From Erythrocercus mccallii (taxonomy: Eukaryota > Chordata > Aves > Passeriformes > Dicruridae), in contig VZRG01000163.1 in the NCBI GenBank assembly GCA_013397435.1, positions 248,001 through 312,000 of the forward strand: a stretch of 64,000 nucleotides of DNA. The letters are read 5' to 3'. Shown here in pieces: positions 50,357-62,735 of this stretch; within the stretch, counting starts at the first letter, position 1, and the number at the start of each line of letters is the position of its first letter. A model generated the notes under the pieces. It was not told the origin of the DNA and did no database searches. It saw only the letters and a list, made by a program, of their open reading frames with translations. The position numbers were made by a program, and so were the translations under genes.

Positions 50357-53300
50357 CAGATCATTGTTGCTTAGATAAGGAAGTCTTTGCCCTTAACCTG
50401 TAATCCACTGCATTTTTCTTGTCTTTTCCAGATCACTGGATAACAGCAAGACCTGCTAGCTCTCACTAACTTGTTCCTGACATCTTACTAGTCTTTCCTG
50501 TGACTGAAAAAAAGAGGTTTATTTTAAAGTAAGGAGAAGGTGTTGTCCAGTACCCACAACTTGTTCACAGTATTAAAGTCTACTAGGGCAAAACAGCGAG
50601 AAATAAATTCCTCAGTTATTTTAAGAGCAGGTTTGAAGCCACATGCATGCAAGGTAACAGTGGTAACCTGCTCTGTCAATAATGACATACTCAGAACTAT
50701 ACAAAATAACTATTTTAAAGTCACAACATAACTATGTGTGTAAAAGGTATCATGTCATACTACACTGTTTTTAATGCGTATTTTCATAAGATTGCAGAAA
50801 CATAATTCACCATTGTAAATAAATTAGTTGCTGAATCCTTGGTTTTTTTATAATGAACTCATCAAATAACCCAAGAAGCTGTCGTGCCCTAAATGGAGTG
50901 CTCCTTAGGATCTCTGACAAGTGACAGCAATTTACAGATTGACACCTGACAGCTTTTATTTGCATCAGAATCCTTTTTTCCCATGAGCAGTTCTAGGAAT
51001 AGTGTGTAGGACAGAAAAATCTCACAAAAATGGCAATGCTTAATCTAAAATAGCAAAATAGCAAGACTTTGTTTAGTTTCTCCTCACAAATTCTTCAAAT
51101 TATAGAGAATCATTTAAATTGAGGAAAAACAACGAATAGATCATTATTGTTTCAGGTTTCACAAAAATATTTTCGAATTTTATAAACACAAAAACTTATA
51201 AAATCACAAAACCCTATAAACCTTGCCTTCCTTGGCTCTTGCCTTCTTTGATCACTGATTTATTTTATAAAAGATGGGCTCAATATTACATAGATTGTTT
51301 ATACAAGCTAATATGAATTCAACTACATATCCTCTGATGAACAGATGTTTTTTACTCCACAATGTTGATCAGAGTGCTTATCAATAAATGGATATTTTTT
51401 ATTATTGAAAAGTGCATTCTGGCATTTGGGGTTTTTTTTAATAATTAGAGCAAGATGTCATTTAGTTTGAAGCTGGTTGAAGGGGTTGTTTGTCTGGGGT
51501 TCTGTTCTCATTTAAAAAGCTGGTTCCCTTTTTCTTGTATTAAATGGAATGGTTTCATGGAAAATATGAAATATGCCTGTCACACAATGACAGACTGTTG
51601 TATTATGCTCCTTATGAGGGAGTTAAATTAAATAACACTAAATAACTTCCTGATGGATTTTTGGTGATGGTGGTAGTTGCACAGGTATTTGTTACTGTTT
51701 CTCATTTTTTTACCCATGCTGTTCAAATTGGAAAATGAATAAACAAACCCTGAGCCCATCAAATACTAACCTCATGTGAAAAAACCTCCATAATGTAGGG
51801 GAAGGAAAAGACAAACAGTGCTTTTAAAGATAATTATGAGCAGTCACCTCAACATTTCTTCCCTACTTGACTGAAATAGTCTGTTTAGAATGTATTATGG
51901 AAAATGCCTGACCTGTGAACTAAACCAAACATGCTGTAAATGTAGTGGAATCTTTATTAATGTAAATTAGAAAGCCCGCATATTTTGTTGCATGGGGGTC
52001 AGTTGGAAACACTGTAATCTAATTACTCTTCAGTTTCATTTATGTGCACAGACATTTGCTCCTGTAACAGGGAAGACTGCTTCTTTTGGCAGCAGCGACG
52101 ATGTGGAAGCCTCCAGTATTTGGAGGCTGATAATAGGACTAATGTTCTGGCGCCCTGACAGAGGGCACAGGAGGGCATGCTATTAGATAAGTGTTTCTGC
52201 TACATTACCCAGACAGCATTGCCCTTCACAGAATGTTCCAGCCATTGTGCAGTTTGATATCACACAACTATAGAATGCTAATGCCAATGCAATTTTGTAT
52301 TTTGGCTTTCTTTTTGGCAATAGTCTGTACTTAAGCAAAATTTAGTACCATCTTATATATTCCTACAGCTGGATAATTAAAGGGCATTTCAGTTTCTTTT
52401 ACACAGAACTAATGATATGAAAATCAGTGGCTATTTAAAGTGTTATTCACTGTGCTCAAAGAGTTCTGACAATTAGGTCTGTTTTCAGGCACAAAATGTA
52501 TTTGGTAGCAAAAGAATGACAGTTTGGTTCAATTTAGTCAAATTTATTTCTTCTGGGTTAATGTGTTTGTCACATAGGCTTCCTTATATTTTCCCTCTTT
52601 GGAGTAGAATTTGCAGGTGCAGAGCTTTAGCTTGAATGTGAGACAAACATTATGTGATAGAGCTACAGGAAACTCAGAATCTAAACTGCATTTTCACAAA
52701 ATGACATAGACTGGTAGTGAAGGATCACGAGACACATGCTCCTGTCCCAAAGGAATATGATGTTCTCACCAATCAATTTAAGGAAGTCTCCCTGCAATAC
52801 ACAATATCTTAAAATTAGATAAATCTGCATAGAACGGGAAAGTATTAACTTGATTTATAGACTGTCTTTCTGACTTGTTCTCATGGGCGCTCAGCTAAAA
52901 GTTATTTCAGTTCTTACTCATTGGTGAGTATGAGCATAGAGTTGTCCATGGGACACAGATGGGAGCAGCAGGTATCTTATACTCTGAGTAAAACATGGTC
53001 ACTAGAAACTGATTCAATCCTGATAGATGACTTGGCCATGAAAGTTTAAAAGAAAGCCTAGGTAGGATTATTGTGTCAAATTGAGTGGAAACGCAAAGAG
53101 CAGGACTAGAGTACCATCACACGCTTAGAAAAGTTTTAAGATTGAATTAAAAACATTAAATTACCATAAGCTTAGCAGCACATGGTATTTCTGCATGTGA
53201 ATTGCTGCATTCTGAAGGAGGAACAGAGGCCATATGTGTTTTGAGTTTGCTTTTCCCCACACAACAGCAAGGGCGAGATGTGTCGGCATCGTATTGCTTG

Positions 53301-53731
53301 TGAACATGTGGCATCCACGGCTGCTCTCAGCACCAAGGAGGGTTGCCTGGCAGCTCCCCTCCAGCCTCACTCCTGAGCCTTTCAAGCTTCCTGGGGAGCC
53401 TCTCTGCAGCCTTAGAATGTTCCCTGGCTTCAAATGAGCTAAGTAAGCTCTGTATGACAGCCTGTCGCACAAAGCAGCTGCTCCTTCCTGCTCCCCTCAA
53501 AGGCTGGTTCCCAACCCAGCAGCATTCCAAACCCTGTGGTGTTTACATGGAGGGAGGGCTGGGAGCACAGGCGCCAGGGTTCAGCCAGGCCTCTGCCTCT
53601 TCACCATCGTGGGCAGTGAGAGGGGTGGCATGGGTTTCGCATAAAATTGTTTGTCTGATTGCAAAATGAGAAATTATGCTCAGCTTCTCAGTGGCTCGGT
53701 ATCTATTTAGAAAGCAAATAGATCGCATATT

Positions 53732-53747
53732 CCCCCCCTCCCACCCC
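53732..53747 (-). other. Candidate G-quadruplex motif
   Basis: On the plus strand CCCCCCCTCCCACCCC. The minus strand therefore has GGGG, GGG and a run of seven G separated by single bases, enough for a four-tract, short-loop quadruplex. Confidence 0.5.
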
Positions 53748-55297
53748 TAAACTAGATCTGCAGCATATGGAGGACAAAGCATTCCCCGCAGCAGGGTTTG
53801 TATATTCTGGATTTGGATCTGTGTATTCACAGCTATATCTCGCATGAGATTTGGTTACGAAGAATCTTCAAGTAGCTCTTTCTCATGCAGAATTATTAAA
53901 ATGTTATGGTATGTTATAGCTGGTGTCCTCAGATGTTCAGTGTTAGGGAGGAGCATCTAAAATGATTGCACTTCTTCCTTCTTCTTCTTTAAGCTATGTA
54001 ACTTTTAATACATGGCTTATCTGAGACAGTAAAGGATAACTTCTCAAATAATCTATACCTAAGCAAAGAGTCTTTAATTACGATACCTAAAGGCTGTTAG
54101 TGCCATGAAGCTTAATTGGCACTGATAAATGGAGTAAAATAATGTGATTAGCTTTAAGAATCAACAGTAAAGCGTTTTATAATCATATATTTTTAACAGG
54201 AAGCCATGTTTATGAAATCCATTAGAAAGGGGAAATTAGTGAGTGATTTGCTCATTCTGACCAGTAAAAATTGCCAGGAAAGCACAGAAGAAATGGAAAC
54301 AACGAAACAGCAGCCAGCAAATTCTAATGAAATGCTGTTTCTAAATATTGCTATACCAGTGATCAATTTGTATCCTGCTTAATAGCAGTCAGCATTAAAA
54401 ATGCAAATAATCAGTTCATATATTTATCCATTTACAAACCTATGCTTCTGAGAACATTAAAAAATGAAGGATAATTAATTTGGGACCAGAGAGTATCAGA
54501 TTTTTTAAGTTTTGTCTTGTGATTTTCAAAAGAAGCTGTACATCCCTGCATCTGCAGCCTGAAGAGGGAAAAGAGCTGTGCACAGTGACAAGGGCTTCTT
54601 CAGTCCTAGCAGCCACAGGAGGGGCTCCTGTTTCCTTCCAACACCTCTCCCACTCCTGTTCTTCCCTGCTCCACTCCCCCAGTAAATCTGCTAGCAAGTG
54701 TAACCCTCTGAGCAGATGGGTAGTAAATACAGAGCTGGAGATTATGTCTGACAATTAAAAGAAAAGTGTCTGACTTGTCATTATGAGTTACATTAGCTAA
54801 AGACCTTATACCAGGCTTCTATCTTAAATGCACACATTTTCTAAAGATATGCATTATTTCCTGACTAACCTTTTAAGAATATGCAGTGCTTAGAGATACC
54901 TACATTCCAGAGTGCCAAACCTGACACCATATAAGGGTCTGTTTTGCAGAGCCAAGAGCTCTGCCTCTCAAGGCAGGCCCCTTGCTGTAGCCCCAGGGTG
55001 GGTATTGACTCCCCAGTTCCTGACCTGCATTCCAGCCCCCAGCTCACACTTTATCTGCTCCAGCAACTGGGTGTACAAAAGCGCTAGGCAGTACACCTGC
55101 AAAACCAATTGGCCCCTATAAATTTTACAAGTGTGAATTCTAACACTTGCCTGGTGCACTGTTGCTGCTCCCCTGCCTGCAGCATTTGCTCTTGCAAATC
55201 GCAGGGAGGTTCAAGTGTAAAAGTTTGCCTTAGCACATTTATGTGCCAAAAATTCTACCTTTATGCCATTATTAGAGCTCCACACCTTGTACCATTC

Positions 55298-55329
55298 TAC
55301 AGGGATACTACAGGGATACAGGGATACAG
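55298..55329 (+). repeat. Short tandem repeat (ACAGGGAT-type)
   Basis: CTACAGGGATA occurs twice, followed by CAGGGATACAG, giving three copies of a CAGGGATA core at 8- to 11-bp spacing. Confidence 0.8.
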
Positions 55330-58207
55330 TCAGCTCATGCTGAATGGGTCTTAAGCAAGGGAAGCTTGAAAGCTTTTTCCCATATCTCATGAGGTGGAAG
55401 GTATCACCACTGATAGAGATTTTGTTTTTGTTTTGTGGTTACTAAAAACAAGAAGTCTGTTAACCTTAGCAGAAATCAATAAGATTTATCCCCAAAACCA
55501 ATGAAATGTGATGCACTTATTTCACAAGAACTCTTGGCAGTATTTCATAATAAGGTACGTGACCACATTTTAGGTTTCTGAGATGTTTTGTCTTGTTTTC
55601 TTTACTGACTTGATGGTGTTCTAATGCTATTTGCAGATGACAGCGTTAAATAAATTTAAAGGCTATATGACTTGAAAGTTACATGATATAGTTTTCCTGA
55701 ACTACCATAAACAGAACTGAACACAGGAATAAGCCTTTTATGAAAGTAGAATCCATACCTGCCAGTCATCTGAAACTGGGAGCAATTTGTTCCCAGATTT
55801 ATTTTTTTAATTGGATACAGTTTGAGCAGATGCCTGGAAAGAGCTATTACAGACTAGCTCTTAGAAGGACCCTGTGAGTCATTGGAGTGCTGCTACAAAC
55901 AGAAATTTAAAGGGCTCAAGTCACACATTGGATAGACAAAATAGCTGTAAAAGACATAAATGCAATTCTTTGCATGTCTTTTGTTTATTTTTTAAAATAA
56001 ACCCTAGAAAATAAACTATCATAAATTTCAGCAGTATTCAATTCCCTTTTGTGCCAAATGCTTAGCCACTAAAACCATCTGGGGAAAGTTCAGCACTAGA
56101 TAGCTTCCTCCGCTATAAGTGTCTCTGCACATCCTTTTCTGGCTTGTCATTAGAGTTTCATTGTTCAATTTACAATGGTAGTGTCTAATCCCCCATTGCT
56201 TTGTCCCAGTCTCTGTAAGTTTCTTTGCCTTCTTCAGCCTTCTCATACTTAGCTCTGTCTCTCATTGAACATCAGCAACTACTCATTGAGAGGTTCAGCA
56301 TAGAGCTGCTGTCACTGCTTTTGTCCTCTTCAACTCCTTTTCTACCTCTCTTGTGCCCGTGCATACTCTGGTATCCTGACTTCCCCTTGCTCTTCACAGT
56401 TACTGCCTCAGTTTTCTACTCTTCACCTTCTAACAGGATTCAGGTCACCTTGTCCTCTACCTGGACCAGTGCCCTCAATGATAACTATGCATTACAAGAA
56501 GTCTCCAGCTGAAGGAATTGGTTGAAAGGTTGTTTCTCTTCTATCCTCTCTTGCTATTCCATAGGACTTATACTATGAACCCTCATCTAAATTTAGTCAG
56601 TTGGCTATTGTTCCTTTCCTAACTATAAAGATGTTTAATTCATAATCCACCTCCACAGTAACATACCCCCAACATGGTTATCTTATTTGTAAAGCTGATT
56701 AGATTTGGGAAAAAAATATTTTTTAGAACTGAAAAACCACATGGATAAACACTCTAACATGCTACTTATATAGTATGTTTACCATTGCTATATTACAGTA
56801 AATCAGAAATATTCTGCTGCCTGTCATAGGTACTATAGCCTGGAGTTGCAAACAACAAAGGGTATTCACCTTATCTCAAATGGCAGAGGTATGCTGTTTG
56901 TAATCTATTCCTGGTCTCTCCTCAAAACTCCCTCCTCTGCCAATAATACAGGTTCCAAATCTTTGTACAAGAAAAGGTTTTGAAGATTTTTCTCCTGATG
57001 GCTCTTGCACATTTGGATTTCATATTTGGCCCAACCTTATTACATCAAAATTAGGGCACATTCAGGCACCACCTCAGCTGGGAGGCAGAAACCAATAGCT
57101 GAGAGCTGATAAAAAGTAGCTTCTTAAACTACCTCCTACCTGCTCCTGAGTCTACAAGCACTATTTCTCCATTCATATTGAAGTCTAACAGGTCTAAGGA
57201 GCCAATTATTTAAGCTAATCTGTTTGCCTTTCAACTGGATCAGAAGGGACAGAAGGAAAGACACACACTCTAAGGAAAGACTTAGCACTCCTGTGCTCTA
57301 TGGGGGTGAACAATTGCCATCAGGAGCACGCCACCATTCCCAGCCAGCCCTCACACACAGGGTTTCATTTCCATTGACACTCAGGAGCAGGCTGGAGAAA
57401 GCTGCTGTGCAGATGTGGCATTGGTGTAGAATTAGGAGCTCGGATATAGCCAGAGCACGCATGCTGGCTCAGAAACATGGAAATGCTCTCAGATCTGGAA
57501 ATGTAGGTGTAACTGTAGCCTTGAAATCATCTCAGCTGAGGTGCAGGAAATCTTGGCAATACCAGGATTTCAGATGTTATTTTCTCTCTCTCCGTCCAAT
57601 TTTCTTCCACTGGTTTGAGGGGTTCCAGCTAAGCTACACCATGGACAGGATTCCCCCTTGGTCAGGTTGGCTGGCTTCCTTCTGATTGCCATCCTCACAG
57701 ATGAAGAATTGAGAGAATAAATAGTCAGAAGATCAGGACACACACTGAAGGTCGTTCTGGGTATAACTGGGTCCCTAAGCACCCAGGGAATAATAGGGTT
57801 GCTTGATGACCATCAATTTTTACAACATTTAGAGTGGGTTGGAGAATCCCTGGAATACCTGTTTCACCGACTGAAAGTCTGAATCCCAACATATGATTGC
57901 GAGAAGGAAGTCAGGGCTTGTGTGACTTTCACAGATGAACGCTGCCAAAGTGAACCAGACAGCAGGTTAAACAAAAAGACGAGACTAGAGAAATTCAAAC
58001 ATAATCTTCTTCTAGGAAACAATAAGCTTACTTTATTACATTTTGTCAAGTGACCTTGCAGAACGTTTCTACATTGCAGAGAGCAAGATTTTATGTCATA
58101 AAAACAGCCAAAAAATAAGAAAAAAGGAAAAGGAACTAAGTTTGGGCTGGGGTAAACTGCGACTAATGAAGCTGTGCCATTTCATACTGTGATTTTGGTC
58201 ACTGATC

Positions 58208-58239
58208 AAAAAAAAAAAGAAAGAAAAAAGAAAAAAAAA
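58208..58239 (+). repeat. A-rich purine tract
   Basis: Runs of adenine broken by single G over about 32 bp, about 300 bp left of the CpG island. Confidence 0.85.
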
Positions 58240-58479
58240 GCAAGCAGCAAAATGAACTGAAAACCCTCCTCAGCAAGAGACAATACATCAATGTAAAGCT
58301 GATCTACAATCCTCTCAGATTTATTCTGTAGGGAGACAACCTTTGCCTTCCGGGGCACGGATTGCATGACCTAAAATGCCTTTTCCTTCTATTTCAGTGG
58401 TGCATTTATTTTAGCAACTTCGTTCCTTTTCTCCTGTCGGGTAATAGTATTAGTGGTGGATCTGAGAGGGGAAACCAGG

Positions 58480-58745
58480 GCTCTCAGAGCTGTAAAAATA
58501 GACGGGTGCATCCAAAGGAGGCGGGCGGAGCCCCGCAGCCCGAGCTCGGAGCAAGCGGGGAGGGGGGCACAGGGGAGGCTGCGAGGTGCCGGCGGGGCGG
58601 GGCTGCTGCGGGCTGTGCTCCGCCGGGCCGGGCCGGGCCGGGCCCGGGCCGCGTGTGCCGCTGTTTGCTCCCGCGGGCCGCTGCCGCCCCGCGCCAAGGG
58701 CTCGCTGCTTTGCTTCCATTCAGTATTCCCTCTGTTTGTTTGCAG
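58480..58745 (+). promoter_or_regulatory. CpG-island promoter, probable
   Basis: From about 58500 the DNA changes abruptly from AT-rich to very GC-rich and dense in CpG, the only such place in the window. It includes an Sp1-type GC box GGGGCGGGGC at 58594-58603, a GGCGGGCGGAG box near 58520, and a (GGGCC)n stretch at 58625-58650. No TATA box is placed within it. Unmethylated CpG islands of this kind mark the promoters of most broadly or developmentally expressed vertebrate genes. Lack of ATG on the plus strand across the island and the next 300 bp (0 ATG against 9 on the other strand, 58379-59056) suggests transcription to the right, with the DNA mostly 5' UTR. The start site cannot be fixed from sequence. 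The frame of 189 codons at 58453-59022 starts with GTG and contains no internal methionine, so I do not call it a protein. Confidence 0.75.
58625..58648 (+). other. G-quadruplex motif, five GGG tracts
   Basis: GGG occurs at 58625, 58630, 58635, 58640 and 58646. The first four are separated by CC and the last by CCC, which is a canonical short-loop quadruplex pattern. It lies in the CpG island, on the strand I infer to be sense, so it would be present in the transcript if it lies downstream of the start site. Confidence 0.7.
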
Positions 58746-59018
58746 CATTTACGGATATCCCCCTGGGTATCTGAGGAATTGCATTAAGGACTCGTCTATC
58801 TTATCACGGGAGACAAGCTTTGCACGGCCGAGGCTGTCCCCGCCGGGTGCCCGCAGCTGGCCAGGGCGGCGGGCAGCGCTGGGAGCTGTGCGCTTTAACT
58901 CCTTCCTTGCGGAGGAGTTCTCGGCCAGAGAGGAAACAGCAACCGTTCCATCCCATCTCGCCCATTCAATTATTTCAGAAGGAAAGCTGGAAACCAGGCA
59001 GGACTGCTTTAAAGGCAG
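58746..59018 (+). other. Candidate 5'-UTR exon
   Basis: The left edge follows a good 3' splice signal, TTCCCTCTGTTTGTTTGCAG ending at 58745. The right edge precedes a good donor, AAAGGCAG|GTGAAT, with GT at 59019-59020. The 273 nt between contain no ATG on the plus strand and remain fairly CpG-rich. This fits a noncoding 5' exon, either spliced to one further left or simply the 3' part of exon 1 with an unused acceptor. No good donor is obvious between 58500 and 58720, so the second reading may be better. An earlier AG/GT pair (acceptor TTTTCCTTCTATTTCAG ending 58397, donor CGG|GTAATA at 58441) could frame a 43-nt exon, but this is weaker. I do not recognise the gene; its coding exons would lie beyond the right end of the window. 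Confidence 0.45.
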
Positions 59019-62000
59019 GTGAATCGGGGTGATTGCCAAAGGCATAATTTTAAAAAATGGTGAAGGAGTGCTTCAGCTGTGGATGGATGAAAAAAACCCT
59101 TGCTTCAGACTCTGCCACCACTCCCAAGTCTCTCTCCAGCTTTGAAACGAGACAGTCCTTCATGCTCTGATTGATTGCTGGTACAAAGCCAAAGGGAGTG
59201 AAAACTGCAAGCCTCCCTCAGCCCAATGCCATTCCTCAGACCAGAATAAAATCAAGGCTGGACCCTTTCCTGTGGTAAATCTGCTTATCTCCCTTTAAGC
59301 ACCTGACTTACACTTAACAGAAGTATATATATGGGCTAGCGTGCAGACTGCACCATCTCATCGTTACACACTGCTACTATCAGGATATGCAAGATTATGT
59401 GAGCAGTTTACATACACACGCGAACACAGCAATGCAATTACAAGCTAGAGTGTGTAATGCAAACAGATGAGCCATCAGCAGAACTGGCAGAAGGCAGATA
59501 TCTGTTTTAGCTGTTGGCTCTTTTCTGAAGTACCAATAGCACAGCAGTCACCCAGCTGAACCAATGGAAATAAGTGCATGATCCACCTCCGTGCACTTCT
59601 CATGTGTCACAGATTCTTCTCTATCTGAAATCAGAGGGGCCAAATATCCTAGGAATCCTTCTGAAGGGGCTGCCATTACATAACAAAAATATCTCTTTGG
59701 ATTGTGAAACACGCTCCCTGATTCTACTTCTGAATTTCCTCTGAACTGAGCACAACTGAATTCTCTGCTACAGCTTGCAATGATTTTAAAGGCATAAGAG
59801 AAAAAGATCTTTCAAAAATATTCTAATTTACCACGTGTTTTAAAGAAAAAATGGGGTTGAAGTATCAAGAGAGAGATGCTTCATTTTAAAACAGAGTTCA
59901 TCGCTTAGGGTATGATTTGCACAGAGCTAAAATTGCTTGCTTGTTTACAAACACATGTTTGTAATGTGCAAATGTATGTAAACAAAAAAAAACTCTATAG
60001 GGTTACAAATGTATTGACAACACAAATGACAAGGAACAGAAAGCCTAATGCAGAAATCACCACTGTCATGCAATGATAGTGTGACCAAGACCCCCACAGC
60101 TCTAATGCTAGTGCAGGGAGAGCACTTATCTCTGAGCAGAACCTCCCCAGTGCCCAAGTCTTATTTGGAACAAGAGCCCTGGAGATGTTTATCTTTATTC
60201 CAAAATTGTATTTTTAGGCAGCATAAAACATGGCATAATAAGGGAAACTTATTCCGGTTTCAGCTATGCTGAAGGATATGCCAGTTCCTCAGCTGAGTGA
60301 ACAAATGCCCCTGACTATAGGAAGAGATTGGGAAGATAGCTGATTTGCAGCCTTTTCCCACTGCAACCTTAAGCAAACAGAGTTTAATTAGATCAATAAT
60401 GATCAAAGTTACTTTGGGCAGAGAGGACTTTCAGTTCCTTTAATGGTGATGAATCCACTGCTTCAGAAAGGAAAAACAGAAACAAAGCAGAAAAGAGAAA
60501 GTATGGGGATTTTTGACAGTCCTTATTTAAAATTTAAAATAGTTTTGTTGTTTGTCTTAGTTCAAAAGTTTGTGTATCGTCACAACAGCTCTTTGATATT
60601 GGATACCAATATTGATCTGGGTGCATCTGTCTCACTCAGCAGCTGATAATGACAGCACACGTGATTTCCTGTTATTGAAGCCCCACAGACATTTCTGGAT
60701 CCAGAGCTGGCAGCTCCAGGGATCCCTTCCCATCAGCAGCCCGGTGGCCAATGCTCTCATTGCCTTCCAGCCAATATAAGGAGGATACACTGCAGCCTGG
60801 CTGAGTTGTAAACAACTTGTTTACTTCCTTCTCAGTGTAATCTCTCCCTGCTTCTATCGGCTCCTGTGGCATCAATAGAGCATTAAAACAACCCGAGCTC
60901 ATAGGCTGATGTGCAGAAAACAACCCAAGGAGCCTTTCCAGGCTCTTGCTTTGTAGGACACAGGAGGTTATTTATACCTGTTGTTTCCAGCCAGCCAAAG
61001 CAGCCCTGTTCTTGCATGTGGTTAACTTTGAAGAAAACTAGATTTTGATGTTCCTTCAGCAGGAATGAAAATGTAAACAGTGTGGGCCTAATGCTACTCT
61101 TCCTGCAAAGCTTCATTTGGGTCTCACAAAAAGACACACCTTTTTCATATGCTGTTTACATTTGAATAGGAAAAGTGAAAGATATGTGTGATTTATAAAT
61201 CCCCAAATTCTGGGGGAGCACCAATCCATACTGCAGCAGAATGCTGGGTTGAAGGATAAAACCCCTATAGATTTTAACCAGTATGTAGAAGGAGGTGAAT
61301 CAGAAAACATTTGGCAAGTCTGTCCTCTCTGTACTCCTGGTCAGGACTTTGGAACAACTGCGCAAGACACTGACCCAGAAACAACTTCCCTGGGGTTTAG
61401 TGCATCAGGCAGTGAATAGGAGTAACAGGGCTCCCAGTGTGAATGCGCTCACTTTGTGCTGGAGGTGCAGAGCAGCTCTTATGCACTCTCAGAGAGCATG
61501 ATACTGCTCCTGTTGAAATCGATGGCAAACCTCTGAGCAGATTTGGAGACTTTAGGAAGCAGATATTCACACAGCACAGTTTTGAGGCCATCTGTAGTTC
61601 ACATCACTCTAAGCCCTTGCATCTGAGACCCCAACAAACCCATGTGGGGAGGGGGAACGCTTTCCCTGCCCGCCTCACATCTGCAGAGCAAAAACCATCA
61701 ATAGCAGCCAACTACTTTTGCTTATGCACTTCACTAGTGATGTTTAATTACATTTGAAAACTTCTGGCAAGTGTCTGCTCTTAATACAAAAATATCTTTC
61801 CTTATGTTTTACACTATCTGCTTGTTCAGTTTGGTGAAGAACTTGAAATGTAAAAGAATAAAAAAACTTGCTTTTAGGGCTTGTGTTTAAAACAGAAAAT
61901 TTTGCCACTCTCAGTCACAATAGTGTTGAGACTTTTTGATATTCAAATTGAACTGGAGCTGTTTTAAGATCAAGACAATGTATTTGGCAGAGTAACCTGA

Positions 62001-62735
62001 CCAAGATGTTAATCTAGGCAACCTCATTTAGGCATTGCCTTATCTCAGGCAGTTGCTCCTGGGAGAGGGTGGATGTTGAAGGGGAAGGTGAAGAGTCATC
62101 TAATTTTTCTGAACAGAATTGCCTAAATACTTCTGTCCGCAGAAAATGGGGACATGGAAACTAACAGACAGAGTGCCAATGCCTCTCTCTTTGGCATGTC
62201 CCTGTTATTGTCTGCACAGGCAGCTTATGGGGCTCAGGAGACTAGTCCAGCCAGATGTTAAACATTTGGCTCTTCTGTTGATGAAGAACTTCTACTGGGT
62301 GAATATTTTTTTTATCTCTTCTCTTGAAGCTTAACCATTCTTTGGCAGGTATGTATGTAACTGAGAAGGAAAAACACAAAAGGCCTTTTCCTGGGAGCTG
62401 GGGAATAGGCTGTGATTAAGAATAGACATAAATCATTGCCTCCTCTTGGTTTTCATCCAATGTTCAAGTAATAAGTGCGAAAGGTGGTACCTCTTATAAA
62501 TTCCAGTCACATGGAGGGCTCCTCAGGATAAAATGGATAATAAATTTGACCACCATTCTGTTCATTATAACTGGCATCGAAACACTGAGGTCTTCTTCAA
62601 CTAAGAGCTTACTAAACTTATTTCCCACTGTATGGCCTAAATGCGATAGTTAACTTCTATGTATTACCTGAGGAAACAGGAAGTTATTATCTTCCTCTGA
62701 CTTTAGTTTATATAATAAACCAGTCTATGAGGTAT
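59019..62735. other. Noncoding DNA right of the CpG island, possible intron 1
   Basis: No recognised repeat or exon. The first plus-strand ATG after the island (59057) has a favourable context, A at -3 and G at +4, and opens a 37-codon frame ending at 59170. It encodes MVKECFSCGWMKKTLA and more, resembles no family I know, and would be intronic if the donor at 59019 is used. A TATATATATG stretch at 59324-59333 is an isolated TATA-like sequence. Confidence 0.45.

Larger units (their letters stand above)
50357..58375. other. Unique noncoding DNA left of the CpG island
   Basis: Eight kilobases with no recognised interspersed repeat or coding exon. Slightly GC-richer patches occur at 53220-53640 and 54540-54720, with overlapping open frames on both strands and no family signature. 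The 153-codon frame at 57224-57685 begins with TTG. Stretches 51955-52340 and 53650-54420 look like candidate conserved noncoding DNA (see findings). If the gene proposed at 58.4 kb is real, this is its upstream region. Confidence 0.5.

Noticed and set aside
49968..50403. Several 120- to 136-codon frames across the microsatellite
   Set aside because: They exist only because the repeat has no stop codons and the N gap was read as open.
57224..57685. A 153-codon plus-strand frame
   Set aside because: It starts with TTG and shows no family resemblance. It is treated as chance.
57730..58051. Peptide-like plus-strand segments (for example DCEKEVRACVTFTDERC near 57896)
   Set aside because: Two adjacent open stretches in one frame read like protein, but a stop separates them, there is no start, and no family is recognised. 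Too weak to annotate.
58453..59022. The 189-codon frame across the CpG island
   Set aside because: It begins with GTG and has no methionine inside. GC-rich DNA has few stops by chance. A noncoding leader explains the region better.
59324..59333. TATATATATG as a second promoter
   Set aside because: An isolated TA repeat lying 700 bp downstream of the island. No supporting initiator or exon.
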